Assembly (NCBI GenBank): GCA_964395095.1
Contig: CAYMZZ010000002.1
Span: 1-64,000, forward strand
Length of the DNA stretch: 64,000 nt
Origin: CAYMZZ01 sp964395095
Lineage (GTDB): Bacteria > Bacteroidota > Bacteroidia > Chitinophagales > Chitinophagaceae
Direction: 5' to 3'
Part shown: positions 26,157 to 35,039 of the stretch, in pieces
Numbering within the stretch: the stretch's first letter is position 1
Layout of the letters: each line of letters begins with the position of its first letter
Made by a program: the position numbers and the translations under genes
The notes under the pieces: model-generated
Told to the model about the DNA's origin: nothing
Databases searched by the model: none
The model's input: the letters and a program-made list of their open reading frames with translations, nothing else

Positions 26157-26687
26157 ATGAAATCCTTACATTATTTCCTGTTGGCCACCATAGTGTGTAG
26201 CAGTTGCAATTGCAATGAACCTGCCGAAAAAGTGGATGTTGAACAAAGCAAGGCCTCACTGGCAAAAGATACCAGCGCCAGGGTAACGGGTATCGGTGGT
26301 ATTTTCTTTGGCAGCCGTGATCCGCGTGCTTCGCGTAACTGGTACGGACAAAACCTGGGCCTGGCCATCGACTCTTTTGGGTCGCCCTTTGAATTTCGTA
26401 ATGCCAATCGCCCCGATGAGATTAACTACCTCCGCTGGAGCCCATATAAAGAGGGCAGCCCTTATTATACAACAGGCGAAAAAGATCTGATGATTAATTA
26501 TCGTGTACAAAACCTGGAAGGCCTGCACCGGCAATTATTGGCCAATGGCGTAACGATTCTCGACAGCATCGCCACCTATGAATACGGAAAATTTCTCCAT
26601 ATTCTTGATCCGGATGGGTATAAAATAGAGTTGTGGGAACCCGTGGATAGCGTGTTGACGAAAATGGGTGGCCGGACGACGAAGTAG
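26157..26687 (+). CDS. VOC-family (glyoxalase-like) lipoprotein
   Basis: 176 residues; lipoprotein signal MKSLHYFLLATIVCSSC followed by a single glyoxalase/bleomycin-resistance beta-alpha-beta-beta-beta module pair: GIGGIFFGSRDPRASRNWYGQNLGLAI (~46) and GKFLHILDPDGYKIELWEP (~141). Conserved metal positions can be matched only in part (Glu in ELWEP present). VOC domains bind metals and small ligands or antibiotics; an exported lipid-anchored form is unusual and its substrate is unknown. Stop TAG lies in the first AAGTAG word of the following repeat. Confidence 0.8.
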   Translation: MKSLHYFLLATIVCSSCNCNEPAEKVDVEQSKASLAKDTSARVTGIGGIFFGSRDPRASRNWYGQNLGLAIDSFGSPFEFRNANRPDEINYLRWSPYKEGSPYYTTGEKDLMINYRVQNLEGLHRQLLANGVTILDSIATYEYGKFLHILDPDGYKIELWEPVDSVLTKMGGRTTK

Positions 26688-26870
26688 GGGAGTGGTAAGT
26701 AATAAGTGGTAAGTAGTAAGTAGTAAGTAGGAAAGGAAGTGGCACTAAGCGAAGAAAAATCTGCGCAAATCTGCGGAAAAAATCTGCGCTCATCTGCGGG
26801 CAATCTCTCCTGCACGGTGAATAGGCTGGAAGTGTGGAAGCATTTCACGCAATCCCCCAAGGCGAGGCTA
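26688..26870. repeat. composite intergenic element 3
   Basis: GTAAGTAG-type words (26696-26730) directly after the VOC stop, then AATCTGCG words (26757-26805) and a degraded partner segment to ~26870 (GAAGCATTTCACGC). The right arm is weaker than in other copies; the tRNA-Ser gene follows. Confidence 0.7.
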
Positions 26871-27056
26871 GCGCGAAGGAATTACCAAAGAGTTTGTTTC
26901 TTGACCCTTTCATACATATTGCTCTCTAATAAGATCGTCGCGAACTTTGCGACTTCGTTGCGCCCTTTGCGGTAAAAAACTACCGCAACCAAAACCACTT
27001 CAAAACCCAACCAGAGTCCCGTACAAAATATATTCGGACGCTAAGACCGGAAATAG

Positions 27057-27064
27057 TATTTTTG
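27057..27064 (+). promoter_or_regulatory. -7 box (TATTTTTG) of tRNA-Ser
   Basis: TATTTTTG fits the Bacteroidetes -7 consensus TAnnTTTG and ends 12 bp before the mature tRNA 5' end. The -33 element is not clear. Confidence 0.45.
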
Positions 27065-27076
27065 CCGTCCTCAAAC

Positions 27077-27163
27077 GGAGACGTGTCCGAGTGGTTGAAG
27101 GAGCACGCCTGGAAAGTGTGTATACGGGAAACCGTATCGCGAGTTCGAATCTCGCCGTCTCCG
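27077..27163 (+). tRNA. tRNA-Ser (GGA anticodon)
   Basis: Acceptor stem GGAGACG pairs with CGTCTCC; D-arm GTCCGAGTGGTTGAAGGAGC; anticodon loop CTGGAAA on stem CACGC/GTGTG, giving anticodon GGA (serine UCC/UCU codons); long variable arm built on TACGGGAAACCGTA, as required for class II serine tRNAs; T-arm GCGAGTTCGAATCTCGC. The 3' CCA is not encoded. Confidence 0.95.
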
Positions 27164-27408
27164 CTTATGCCCGCCATTTCTTTATAGACGGCGGGCTTCG
27201 TAATTTAGGAAACGCCCGAGTTTCCAGAGTGGTCTGCTGCTCCCTTTAATGTTAAGTTGTACTTTCAGTAATGGCAACTGTTCGTTTCAGTTATGTTAAT
27301 TGTTGTTGAAGTAATTTATTTCATAATTATTTGATTATTATATACTTTTATAATTAAAATGTAAATTCTTGATTTCTTCTTTGTAATTTCAAAACAACCG
27401 TTGTTGAA

Positions 27409-27880
27409 ATGTCTGAAGCAAAGTTTACACATTATGATTTAAAACTGGTTGAACCGTCTTTTGGTTCGACGCTGACTGATCTAATCATAGAGCTGGACTA
27501 TTTGAGAAGGAAATCGCTGGGAGGCTCAACACATCCCAAAGTCTTTTTCCAACTAAAACATATATTTCACACACTTGAAAGTATTGGTTCGGCAAGAATT
27601 GAGGGAAACAATACTACGGTAGCCGAATATATCGAGACGAAACTAAAAAGTGGTTGAGAACCAGGTGATGCAAGCCGGTGATCTGAAGGATATCTTTGAA
27701 GGGAAAAGGAATTCTGAAGTTTCCCGCCAAATCAGAAAACTGATTGATAAAAAAATGCTTGTTCCGGAAAATGAAGGAACCCGAAAATATGTTCTTTGTT
27801 TTGATAACAATTACTTATTAAGGGGAGTCATTAAAGCACTGGGCGAGAAAGATTTTTTGCCGGAGAAAGAAAGAGGTTAG
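27409..27880 (+). pseudogene. Fic-domain protein gene with the catalytic domain deleted
   Basis: 27409-27657 encodes the N-terminal part of a Fic/DOC protein, including the inhibitory-type region SIGSARIEGNNTTVAEYIETKL, and stops at TGA. Overlapping it in another frame, 27650-27880 encodes the typical C-terminal winged-helix part (SEVSRQIRKLIDKKML, RKYVLCFDNNYLLRGVIKALGE). The roughly 200 residues between them, with the catalytic HPFxxGNGR loop, are gone. So an AMPylating enzyme has been reduced by an internal deletion to two stubs. A separate short product cannot be excluded but is unlikely. Confidence 0.7.
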
Positions 27881-27895
27881 CATAGATAAGGCAAC

Positions 27896-28666
27896 CTACA
27901 GTCCGAATAATTTTTGCGTGGAAGCCCTGGTGATTGCCGCCAGTTCCTCCACAGTTATTTCCTTTACTTCTGCCAGCTTGCTGGCTATGATGGGTATGTA
28001 CGACGACTCATTGCGTTTGCCCCTATGCGGCACCGGCGTAAGATAGGGCGCATCGGTCTCCAGCAACAACCATTCCGGCTCAATATCGCGTATGGCCTCG
28101 TCCAACCCACTATTCTTATAAGTGATGACGCCCCCGATACCGAGGTAAAAGCCCATGTCAACAATAGCTCTTGCTTCCGTGGCAGTACCCGAAAAACAGT
28201 GAAATACCCCCCTCAGTCCTCTGGGGATATAATCCCTCACTACTTCCATGCACTCTGCGGTCGATTTGCGGGAATGGATCACAATCGGCCGGTTTAGATC
28301 GATGGCCCATTCAATCTGCCGCCGAAAAGCCTGGTATTGCTGCTCCACATGGCTAAGGTCCCAATGAAAATCCAGGCCAATCTCACCTATCGCGATAAAG
28401 GGTCGCTGTTGCAGGTATTGCCAGGCAATATCCAACTCCGGACCGGGGTCGGCGCCGATGGAGCAGGGATGTACTCCCATCATTGCCAGGCAGTTAGCTG
28501 GAAACCGGGATTCCAATTCGAGCATGGCTTCATGGGTCTCGCTGTCGATAGCCGGCAGCAGCATTTGCTGCACTCCGGCCTCAATCGCCCGTTTTACCAC
28601 GGCATCCCTGTCGGCAGAAAAGCTGTTTACATAGAGATGGCAGTGCGAATCTATATAGTCGATCAT
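27896..28666 (-). CDS. TatD-family metal-dependent hydrolase
   Basis: 256 residues, the usual size. Motifs: YIDSHCHLY (first metal ligands His8/His10), GEIGLDFHWD, VIHSRKSTAE, VFHCFSGTATEA and LLLETDAPYLTP, whose Asp closes the metal site. TatD proteins are cytoplasmic Mg-dependent 3'-5' exonucleases or D-aminoacyl-tRNA deacylase-like enzymes involved in DNA repair and quality control. Monocistronic: it is preceded by a terminator for the upstream deacetylase gene. Confidence 0.9.
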   Translation of the reverse strand: MIDYIDSHCHLYVNSFSADRDAVVKRAIEAGVQQMLLPAIDSETHEAMLELESRFPANCLAMMGVHPCSIGADPGPELDIAWQYLQQRPFIAIGEIGLDFHWDLSHVEQQYQAFRRQIEWAIDLNRPIVIHSRKSTAECMEVVRDYIPRGLRGVFHCFSGTATEARAIVDMGFYLGIGGVITYKNSGLDEAIRDIEPEWLLLETDAPYLTPVPHRGKRNESSYIPIIASKLAEVKEITVEELAAITRASTQKLFGL

Positions 28667-28786
28667 GCCCGCAAATTTCGGCAGACCGGACGCAAATTTT
28701 TCAAAAACGCTGCATAAACAATTGGAAAAATGTTTGCATAAATGAAAAATTATTATACCTTTAAACCAGTTTTCATAGGGTACGGA

Positions 28787-28820
28787 TTAAAAACGGGCCA
28801 GGGTTTCTACCCAGGCCCTA
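28787..28820 (-). terminator. intrinsic terminator after polysaccharide deacetylase
   Basis: Minus strand: GGGCCTGGG / CCCTGGCCC stem with one T.T mismatch, loop TAGAAA, then GTTTTTAA. Confidence 0.75.
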
Positions 28821-28885
28821 ACTATTTTAGGCCGTTTTGGCTCTTAAAATCAATGCCCTACAGATAACGTTTTTTCTCCCCCCGT

Positions 28886-29530
28886 TTATTTTTCCACATT
28901 TTCACCAATCGCTTTCATGTCATAACCTTTGTCATGAAAAAATTGCAGCAGTCGCGGCAAAAGGTACTCCAGCCGGGACCATGCTTTCGCACTATCATGC
29001 ATCACAATGATGGATCCGGGTTGCGAATAACGCAAGACAAACTGTAAACATTGTTCACCGGAAAGATTTGTATCGAAGTCGGCGCTCAAAACATCCCACA
29101 TGACGATAAGGGCATTTTTTCCCAACACCTGTTTTACTCCTTTTGCCTGCTTACGGGTAATGCGGCCATAGGGTGGCCGGAAAAGGGAAGAGGAAATAGA
29201 TTGCTGCGCCTCTCGTATGTCATCCAGGTACTCGTTATACCCGGTCTTCCATCCATTCAGATGATGCTGCGTATGGTTACCGAGGCTATGGCCTTCTTCC
29301 AGGATACGCGCAACAATATCCGGATGCTGCTGCACATTCTTGCCAATACAGAAAAAACTGGCGCGCGCATCATATTTTTTCAGTTGGTCCAACACAAATG
29401 GTGTGACCTCCGGGTGGGGACCATCATCGAAGCTTAAATAAACCGTCTTCTCCTGCCGGGGCTTATGCCAAAGCAGGTCGGGATAGAGCAGCCTTAACCA
29501 CCAGGGCGTTTTAATCAAATAGGATCGCAT
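28886..29530 (-). CDS. polysaccharide deacetylase (NodB homology, CE4)
   Basis: 214 residues from ATG 29530 (MRSYLIKTPWWLRLLYP); a start 15 bp upstream is also open. NodB motifs in order: TVYLSFDDGPHPE (catalytic Asp and metal Asp), HSLGNHTQHH (metal His pair), RPPYGRIT, MWDVLSADFD and SIIVMHDS. The N-terminal hydrophobic stretch may act as a membrane anchor. CE4 enzymes remove N- or O-acetyl groups from peptidoglycan, chitin or other glycans; which one cannot be told. No linked genes. Confidence 0.85.
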   Translation of the reverse strand: MRSYLIKTPWWLRLLYPDLLWHKPRQEKTVYLSFDDGPHPEVTPFVLDQLKKYDARASFFCIGKNVQQHPDIVARILEEGHSLGNHTQHHLNGWKTGYNEYLDDIREAQQSISSSLFRPPYGRITRKQAKGVKQVLGKNALIVMWDVLSADFDTNLSGEQCLQFVLRYSQPGSIIVMHDSAKAWSRLEYLLPRLLQFFHDKGYDMKAIGENVEK

Positions 29531-29639
29531 AGGATTTATCTGCAAGTATCATTTCGGTTATCATTTGCGAATATTGCCGCCATCAAAGTAGGCAAATATC
29601 CGTATTCTTTCGCGGGCCCGAATATTCTCTTAAGACATC

Positions 29640-29826
29640 TATCAGTGCAAAAAATCTGCGGGAAACGCTTCTGCACTTTAAACCTGTTCAAAGTTCGGGA
29701 GAGATTTCCCGCGGATTTTCGCAGATTTTTTGATCCCTAATTCTGTAATCCTGTATCAGGACATGGCACTCCCCACTTACTACTCCCCACTTACTACTTC
29801 CCACTTACTACTTACAACTTACTTCA
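29640..29826. repeat. composite intergenic element 4
   Basis: AATCTGCG hairpin (29650-29732: AATCTGCGGGAAACG ... GATTTCCCGCGGATTTTCGC) with an inner loop resembling that of elements 1 and 7, then CTTACTACTCCCC words (29770-29823) on the right. The gap of ~318 bp between deacetylase and gltX holds nothing else visible besides the gltX promoter box. Confidence 0.75.
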
Positions 29827-29836
29827 CAGCCCTGCT

Positions 29837-29844
29837 TATCTTTG
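29837..29844 (+). promoter_or_regulatory. -7 box (TATCTTTG) of gltX
   Basis: TATCTTTG fits TAnnTTTG and lies only 5 bp before the ATG, implying a leaderless or nearly leaderless gltX mRNA. Confidence 0.45.
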
Positions 29845-29848
29845 CGGC

Positions 29849-31378
29849 ATGACGAAACCCGTACGAGTTCGATTTGCTCCCAGTCCCACCGGTGGCTTAC
29901 ACCTCGGTGGTGTGCGTACTATATTATACAATTACCTGTTTGCCCGCCAGCATGGGGGACAGTTTATCCTTCGCATCGAAGACACCGATCAAAGCCGTTT
30001 TGTGCCTGGTGCCGAAGAATATATTTTTCAGTGCCTCAATTGGCTGGGCCTGGAGCCAGATGAAAGTGTGTTGAAACCCGGTCCCTTTGGTCCCTATCGC
30101 CAAAGCGAGCGCAAAGCGCTATACCGCCCCTATGCCGAAAAGCTGATAGAGCAGGGGCAGGCTTATTATGCTTTTGATACGCCGGAAGAGCTGGAGCAGA
30201 TGCGGGCCCGGTTCAAAACGGATACCAATCCTTCGCCACAGTACGATCGCCATACGCGCGGCCAGATGCGCAATTCACTGACCCTGCCCGATGCGGAAGT
30301 GAAAGCCTTGCTGGCCCAGGGAACACCCCATGTAATACGGATCAAAATGCCGGAATCGGAGCAGATTGGCTTCCGGGATATGATCAGGGGCGATGTTGCA
30401 TTCGACACCGGATTGATGGATGATAAAGTTTTGATCAAGGCGGATGGAATGCCGACCTATCACCTGGCGGTGGTGGTGGATGACTGGCTGATGCAGATCA
30501 CCCATGCTTTCCGTGGTGAGGAATGGCTGCCCAGCGCGCCGGTGCATATACTTCTCTGGAAATACCTGTTTGGCCTTGATGCCATGCCCCAATGGGCGCA
30601 CCTGCCCCTGATACTGGGGCCCAGTGGCAAGCTCAGCAAGCGGGATGGCGAGAAATATGGCTTCCCGGTGTTTGCCATGAGCTGGACCGACCCGCGCAGC
30701 AACCAGACCGTGGAAGGTTTTCGGGAAAAAGGATTTTTACCCGAAGCCTTCATCAACCTGCTGGCCCTGCTGGGTTGGAACGATGGCACTGACCAGGAGT
30801 TATTCAGCCTGCAGGAACTAACGGAGAAGTTCAGCATGGAAAGGGTGCATAGCGCCGGGGCCAAATTTGATTATGAAAAGGCAAAATGGTTCAACCACGA
30901 ATGGATCAAACGCAAGCCCGCATCGGAATTGATTACCCTGGTTAAACCCCTGCTCAGAGCCGCAGCCATCGATGCTTCGGACGACAAGCAGTTACATAAG
31001 GTGATTGACCTGGTAAAGGACCGGTGTACCCTGCTGCCCGATTTTGTGGAACAAAGTTCTTTTTTCTTCGAGGCCCCCAAACAACCGGAACTCGATGCCA
31101 TTAAAGGCAAATGGAACGAAACAAAGCAATTGTTTTTTGCCGAACTGATCCGCAATTTCCAGTTATCAACCAGTTGGCAGGCGCATGACCTGGAAACCAA
31201 TTGTAAAGAAATTGCGGCGGTCAATCACCTGAAACCCGGGGACGTGATGTTGCCCTTGCGCATTATGCTGGTAGGAGGTAAATTTGGCCCGGGCGTTTTT
31301 GATATCGCAGAGTTGATTGGTAAGGAAGAAACCATTCGCCGGATTGAATTTACCCTGGGTCTCTTAACTCATTCCTGA
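29849..31378 (+). CDS. gltX: glutamyl-tRNA synthetase
   Basis: 509 residues, full length. Class I signatures: VRFAPSPTGGLHLGGVRT (HIGH motif region) at the N-terminus and GKLSKRDGEK (KMSKS variant) near residue 255. Also the GluRS-type IEDTD motif (RIEDTDQSRFV). Charges tRNA-Glu, or both tRNA-Glu and tRNA-Gln, in the cytoplasm. Transcribed from its own promoter box; the following B12-binding gene is 74 bp downstream. Confidence 0.95.
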   Translation: MTKPVRVRFAPSPTGGLHLGGVRTILYNYLFARQHGGQFILRIEDTDQSRFVPGAEEYIFQCLNWLGLEPDESVLKPGPFGPYRQSERKALYRPYAEKLIEQGQAYYAFDTPEELEQMRARFKTDTNPSPQYDRHTRGQMRNSLTLPDAEVKALLAQGTPHVIRIKMPESEQIGFRDMIRGDVAFDTGLMDDKVLIKADGMPTYHLAVVVDDWLMQITHAFRGEEWLPSAPVHILLWKYLFGLDAMPQWAHLPLILGPSGKLSKRDGEKYGFPVFAMSWTDPRSNQTVEGFREKGFLPEAFINLLALLGWNDGTDQELFSLQELTEKFSMERVHSAGAKFDYEKAKWFNHEWIKRKPASELITLVKPLLRAAAIDASDDKQLHKVIDLVKDRCTLLPDFVEQSSFFFEAPKQPELDAIKGKWNETKQLFFAELIRNFQLSTSWQAHDLETNCKEIAAVNHLKPGDVMLPLRIMLVGGKFGPGVFDIAELIGKEETIRRIEFTLGLLTHS

Positions 31379-31452
31379 TTATATTGGGGCAACATAGCAT
31401 TGAATTATAAAAGGAAATCTGCCATACCTTAACCCTTTATCAAATCGGATAT

Positions 31453-31860
31453 ATGTCACGTCCTCTTCGAGTACTGGTAGCAAAAGTTGGATTGGATGGC
31501 CACGATCGTGGCGCCCGCGTTATTGCCACGGCCTTGCGCGATGCCGGCATGGAAGTGATCTATACCGGCCTGCGGCAAACACCTGAAATGGTGGTGAATG
31601 CCGCCTTGCAGGAAGATGTGGACGCGATTGGCGTCAGCATCCTCTCCGGTGCGCACATGACCGTGTTTCCACGCATTATCTCCTTAATGAAGGAAAAGGG
31701 CCTGAATGATGTATTGCTGACGGGTGGCGGCATTATTCCGGAGGAAGACGCCAAAGCCCTGCAGGAAATGGGAGTGGGAAAGCTCTTCGCACCCGGTACG
31801 GCTACTGCTGATATTGCCAATTATATACGGGGTTGGGTGAAGGAGAACAGAGAGTTTTGA
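31453..31860 (+). CDS. stand-alone cobalamin-binding domain protein (methylmalonyl-CoA mutase C-terminal type)
   Basis: 135 residues consisting only of the B12-binding Rossmann domain: VAKVGLDGHDRGARVI contains the DxHxxG motif whose His is the lower axial ligand of cobalt, followed by GVSILSGAHMT and LLTGGGIIP. In classical mutases this domain is fused to, or paired with, a TIM-barrel subunit; none is nearby. It could be the small subunit of a split acyl-CoA mutase or a B12-dependent regulator/chaperone component. The last codons and TGA stop run into the next repeat. Confidence 0.85.
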   Translation: MSRPLRVLVAKVGLDGHDRGARVIATALRDAGMEVIYTGLRQTPEMVVNAALQEDVDAIGVSILSGAHMTVFPRIISLMKEKGLNDVLLTGGGIIPEEDAKALQEMGVGKLFAPGTATADIANYIRGWVKENREF

Positions 31861-31968
31861 GTTTAAGGTTTAAGGTTTAGGGTTTAAAGTTTAAGGCCTA
31901 AACTCTGCACTTTAAGCTCTAAACCTTAAACCCTAAACCTTAAACTTTAAACTCCCTCACGCCTCACT
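31858..31968. repeat. composite intergenic hairpin element 5 (compact)
   Basis: Left arm TTTAAGG/TTTAGGG words (31860-31895) and right arm CCTTAAACCCTAAACC words (31920-31955) pair directly with a loop of ~20 nt; the right end continues into CTCACGCCTCAC. It fills the 86-bp gap between two convergent genes and extends into the 3' end of the serine hydrolase gene. Confidence 0.8.
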
Positions 31969-33107
31969 ACTCTCTGGAACAACAGTCTGGCGCATTTCTT
32001 CAGAAATTCATGATAACCTTCCGAATAAGTCGGCCGGCTTCCATTGCAGATCAATACCAATCCGAATTTTTCTTCAGGATGGAAAAACATCATGCTCGAT
32101 AAACCATAAGCCGAGCCGGTATGGCCTTTGAGCGTAATGCCCGGTATCAATTTATCAGTAGTTTCTATGGCGAGACCATATTGGGCAGAAGCAAGCACCG
32201 GTGTTTGCATTTGCCTGGCGCTTTCATCATCCATAATGCGCGTATCTTTCCATTTGCCTCCATTCATATGCATCATCATATAGCGGGCGAGATCCGGCGC
32301 GGAGATCTTCATGCCACCCGTGGGCGAAAATACAGGCGCTGTATAGCCCATCACATAATTACTCAATTCTTCCCTGCGTGGATGGTAGGCATTGGGCGAC
32401 GGTTGTAATTGCTTTGTACTGTCCACATACTCGTAAATCGTCGCGAAGCGTGAACTATTGAGGGAATCCACACAATAGCCGCCGTATAAGCCAAGTGGTT
32501 GAAGAATATGCCGGGTAACATACTGGTCAAACCGTTCACCACTTATTCGTTCTATGATGGCTCCCACCATATTATAGTTTAGATTGCAGTAGCGGTATTG
32601 GGTACCAGGCTTATAATTGCTGAAACATTTGGCCCAATTAGTATTTTTTTCAGGGTTGATGGCGTCGAGCGTAAAATAACCCTCGCTGTCGTTGATGCTT
32701 GATGTATGCGACAACAACATCCGCAGGGTAATAATATCCTCGGGATGGGAAGGGTTGCGGACCGGAAATCCCAGCAGCTTTTCAACATTGTCGTCAAGCG
32801 AAAGCTTGCCTGCTTCGGCGAGCTGCAAAATAGAAGTGGCCGAAAAGGATTTGGATATGGAGGCTATTCTGAAAATATCACTGTTGCGCAGTGGAATCTG
32901 TTGCTCCGCATTCTTCCATCCAAATGATTGGGTATAGGTAATCTTCCCCTTTTTCACCACGGCCACTGATAAACCCACCGCCTGGTATTCTTCCATCAGG
33001 TTTTTAATTTCTTTTCGGATGGCTTTTTTCTGGGCAGGTGCGGCTGCAAAGCTGAGGACAAGGATAGTTGTGAAAAGTGAAATAAGTTGGAAACGGTAAA
33101 AAGCCAT
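31947..33107 (-). CDS. serine hydrolase, beta-lactamase/class C PBP-like
   Basis: 386 residues from ATG 33107; the open frame reaches 33137 only through a TTG. Signal peptide to about APAQ. SxxK motif in IASISKSFSATS, YxN motif YRYCNLNYNMVG, and a late HTGSAYG standing for the KTG-like box. These are the features of the serine beta-lactamase-like family (esterases, D-aminopeptidases, DD-peptidases). Substrate unknown. The last residues, RREGV, and the TAA are encoded by repeat element 5, so its C-terminus has probably been altered by the repeat. Confidence 0.85.
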   Translation of the reverse strand: MAFYRFQLISLFTTILVLSFAAAPAQKKAIRKEIKNLMEEYQAVGLSVAVVKKGKITYTQSFGWKNAEQQIPLRNSDIFRIASISKSFSATSILQLAEAGKLSLDDNVEKLLGFPVRNPSHPEDIITLRMLLSHTSSINDSEGYFTLDAINPEKNTNWAKCFSNYKPGTQYRYCNLNYNMVGAIIERISGERFDQYVTRHILQPLGLYGGYCVDSLNSSRFATIYEYVDSTKQLQPSPNAYHPRREELSNYVMGYTAPVFSPTGGMKISAPDLARYMMMHMNGGKWKDTRIMDDESARQMQTPVLASAQYGLAIETTDKLIPGITLKGHTGSAYGLSSMMFFHPEEKFGLVLICNGSRPTYSEGYHEFLKKCARLLFQRVVRREGV

Positions 33108-33177
33108 GGATGATTGATTTGAGGGAGAAATTACCAACGAAGGTAATACTCATTGCAGACAAAACCTGTAGCATTCG

Positions 33178-33804
33178 CTAGCGTAAGTAGTTGCGGACAG
33201 CGGTTTGTATTTCCAATTTTATCGATTCCCAGGTTTGACCTTCCAGACTAACAGGTTCTTCAGAATCCTCCGCGTCATCAAAATAGATAAGCGCCTGCGG
33301 GACGGAAATCAGCAACTGTTTCGAAGGGTATTTCCGGCTGTAAAATTGAGCGATGTCTTCAATATTGAAATGCTTTAGCAAAACTGCGATATCCCAGAAG
33401 TCCTTTTTGGCTCCCCGCTTAAGAATTGCATTCACTTTCATGGCTACAATATCTTCCAGGCTAAACATCCTGATTCCGTCAATCTCCAGTGTATCCGCTA
33501 CCAAGGGGTGTTGATAATGCTTTACGAAATCAATTTTTATATCTTCAATATAGCAAAATAGTCCAATCGGATTAAGTGTACTATGATAGGTGAACCCCGG
33601 AATTTTGGTTTCAAGATTTTTTGCTATCGTGGCATTGTCAAAATCTACGGTGGAAAAGAGATCAAGATCTACAGAAATCCTATGACCAAATTGCAGCGAA
33701 AGGGCTGTACCGCCAACCAAATAGAAGTCTGAAAGCTCTGGCATCGCCATCAGATTTCTTAGTATCTCCAATGTTCGGGGTTCGACTGTCTGGGTTTGTA
33801 ACAT
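33178..33804 (-). CDS. AbiEii/AbiGii-type nucleotidyltransferase toxin
   Basis: 208 residues. The nucleotidyltransferase core is YLVGGTALSLQFGHRISVDLDLF, with the GG and DxD-like signatures, and KRGAKKDFWDIAVLL downstream, typical of the AbiEii (DUF1814) family. Such toxins transfer nucleotides to tRNA or other targets and are neutralised by a co-encoded antitoxin. The start overlaps the end of the upstream small gene by 46 bp, a strong coupling signal for a toxin-antitoxin pair. Confidence 0.85.
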   Translation of the reverse strand: MLQTQTVEPRTLEILRNLMAMPELSDFYLVGGTALSLQFGHRISVDLDLFSTVDFDNATIAKNLETKIPGFTYHSTLNPIGLFCYIEDIKIDFVKHYQHPLVADTLEIDGIRMFSLEDIVAMKVNAILKRGAKKDFWDIAVLLKHFNIEDIAQFYSRKYPSKQLLISVPQALIYFDDAEDSEEPVSLEGQTWESIKLEIQTAVRNYLR

Positions 33805-34061
33805 TTGAAGTCGGTTAATGGTCGGTCAATTACTGCTGCTGCAAGATAGACGGTAGGCAATGGTAAAAATTTGGCGCCTAGTAAAGCTTCACGGACTCTT
33901 TCGTCACCATAGTAACGGCGGCATGCCCGAATATCTTCTACATCGCCCCTTTCAAATACTCTCGCTATGATGAAGTCGGCCTTTAGGTCGAAGTCAAGCC
34001 TGTCCATATCCACATCCCAAAAAATGCGGCGATGGAAATTTGGTTTATGTTGGGCTGACAT
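33759..34061 (-). CDS. DUF6922-type antitoxin-like protein
   Basis: 100 residues: RRIFWDVDMDRLDFDLKADFIIARVFERGDVEDIRACRRYYG fits small proteins found directly before AbiEii-type toxins in Bacteroidota. No DNA-binding motif is obvious. The 46-bp overlap with the toxin gene and identical orientation make it the likely antitoxin. The product is short but complete. Confidence 0.75.
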   Translation of the reverse strand: MSAQHKPNFHRRIFWDVDMDRLDFDLKADFIIARVFERGDVEDIRACRRYYGDERVREALLGAKFLPLPTVYLAAAVIDRPLTDFKCYKPRQSNPEHWRY

Positions 34062-34174
34062 ACAACAAAGTTACAATAATCCGCAGGGAGTTCCACCTGT
34101 TCGCTTTATCTTTAACGCGATCGATATTTGATACAAATACCTGTTCGTTATTTATAGCTTCCTAATTTTTTGTG

Positions 34175-34936
34175 ATGTTTGACCTCCATAATAAAGTAGC
34201 CCTGGTAACCGGCGCCGGATCGGGCATAGGAAAAGCCATTGCCCTGCTCTTTGCCCGCCAGGGAGCCAGAGTAGGGGTAGTGGATATTCAGCAGGAGCAG
34301 GCAGAATCCACGGCAAAAGAAATTGAATTGGCGGGTGGAAAGGCATTTCCATTGGTTTGTGATGTGTCGGATTCGGCGAATGTGAAACAGGTTATAGGTT
34401 CCCTTTCACGAATCGATATCCTGGTGAATAGCGCGGGTATTTCGCATATTGGTCGGGCCGATACTACCAGCGAAGCCGATTTTGATAAGGTTTACAAGGT
34501 GAATGTAAAAGGGGTGTTCAATTGCATGCAGGCGGCCCTGCCCGCGCTGCGGCAGCAGGGTGGCGTGATCCTGAACCTCGCTTCCGTGGCCGCCACGGTG
34601 GGTTTGAGCGACCGCTTCGCCTATAGCATGAGCAAGGGGGCGGTGTTGTCGATGACATTATCCGTTGCCAAAGATTACCTGGCCGATAAAGTGCGCTGCA
34701 ATTGTATTTCGCCGGGCCGGGTGCATACGCCTTTTGTGGACAATTTCCTGGCGAAGAACTATCCGGGGAAGGAACAGGAAATGTTTGAGAAACTGTCGAA
34801 AACACAACCCATCGGCCGCATGGGCACACCTGATGAGATAGCCGCACTGGCGCTCTATCTCTGCAGCGATGAAGCAGGATTTATTACCGGAACTGATTAC
34901 CCGATTGATGGAGGATTTATTCGATTGAATACATAG
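34175..34936 (+). CDS. short-chain dehydrogenase, probable 2-keto-3-deoxy-L-fuconate dehydrogenase
   Basis: 253 residues from ATG 34175 (a GTG just before it is open). SDR motifs: ALVTGAGSGIGKAIA (NAD binding), NSAGI, Ser and YSMSK (active-site Tyr/Lys), and C-terminal TGTDYPIDGGF. On its own the substrate could not be named, but the next genes encode an FAH-family hydrolase and a fuconolactonase-like enzyme, the partners of this SDR in the non-phosphorylating L-fucose/L-rhamnose pathway. Assignment to 2-keto-3-deoxy-L-fuconate oxidation is an inference from context. Confidence 0.75.
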   Translation: MFDLHNKVALVTGAGSGIGKAIALLFARQGARVGVVDIQQEQAESTAKEIELAGGKAFPLVCDVSDSANVKQVIGSLSRIDILVNSAGISHIGRADTTSEADFDKVYKVNVKGVFNCMQAALPALRQQGGVILNLASVAATVGLSDRFAYSMSKGAVLSMTLSVAKDYLADKVRCNCISPGRVHTPFVDNFLAKNYPGKEQEMFEKLSKTQPIGRMGTPDEIAALALYLCSDEAGFITGTDYPIDGGFIRLNT

Positions 34937-35039
34937 TGCCATAATTTGGGAATTCGGATATTTGAGAATTTGGGGATTTGATTTTTTTGCTGGAGCTTTT
35001 ATTAATTCAGCGTTTCTATTTTTTTGAACTTTATTATTT

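Noticed and set aside
28667..28886. Riboswitch-like hairpin before tatD
   Set aside because: The only structure is a simple stem with a T-tract on the minus strand, which is a terminator of the deacetylase gene. No conserved riboswitch core was seen.
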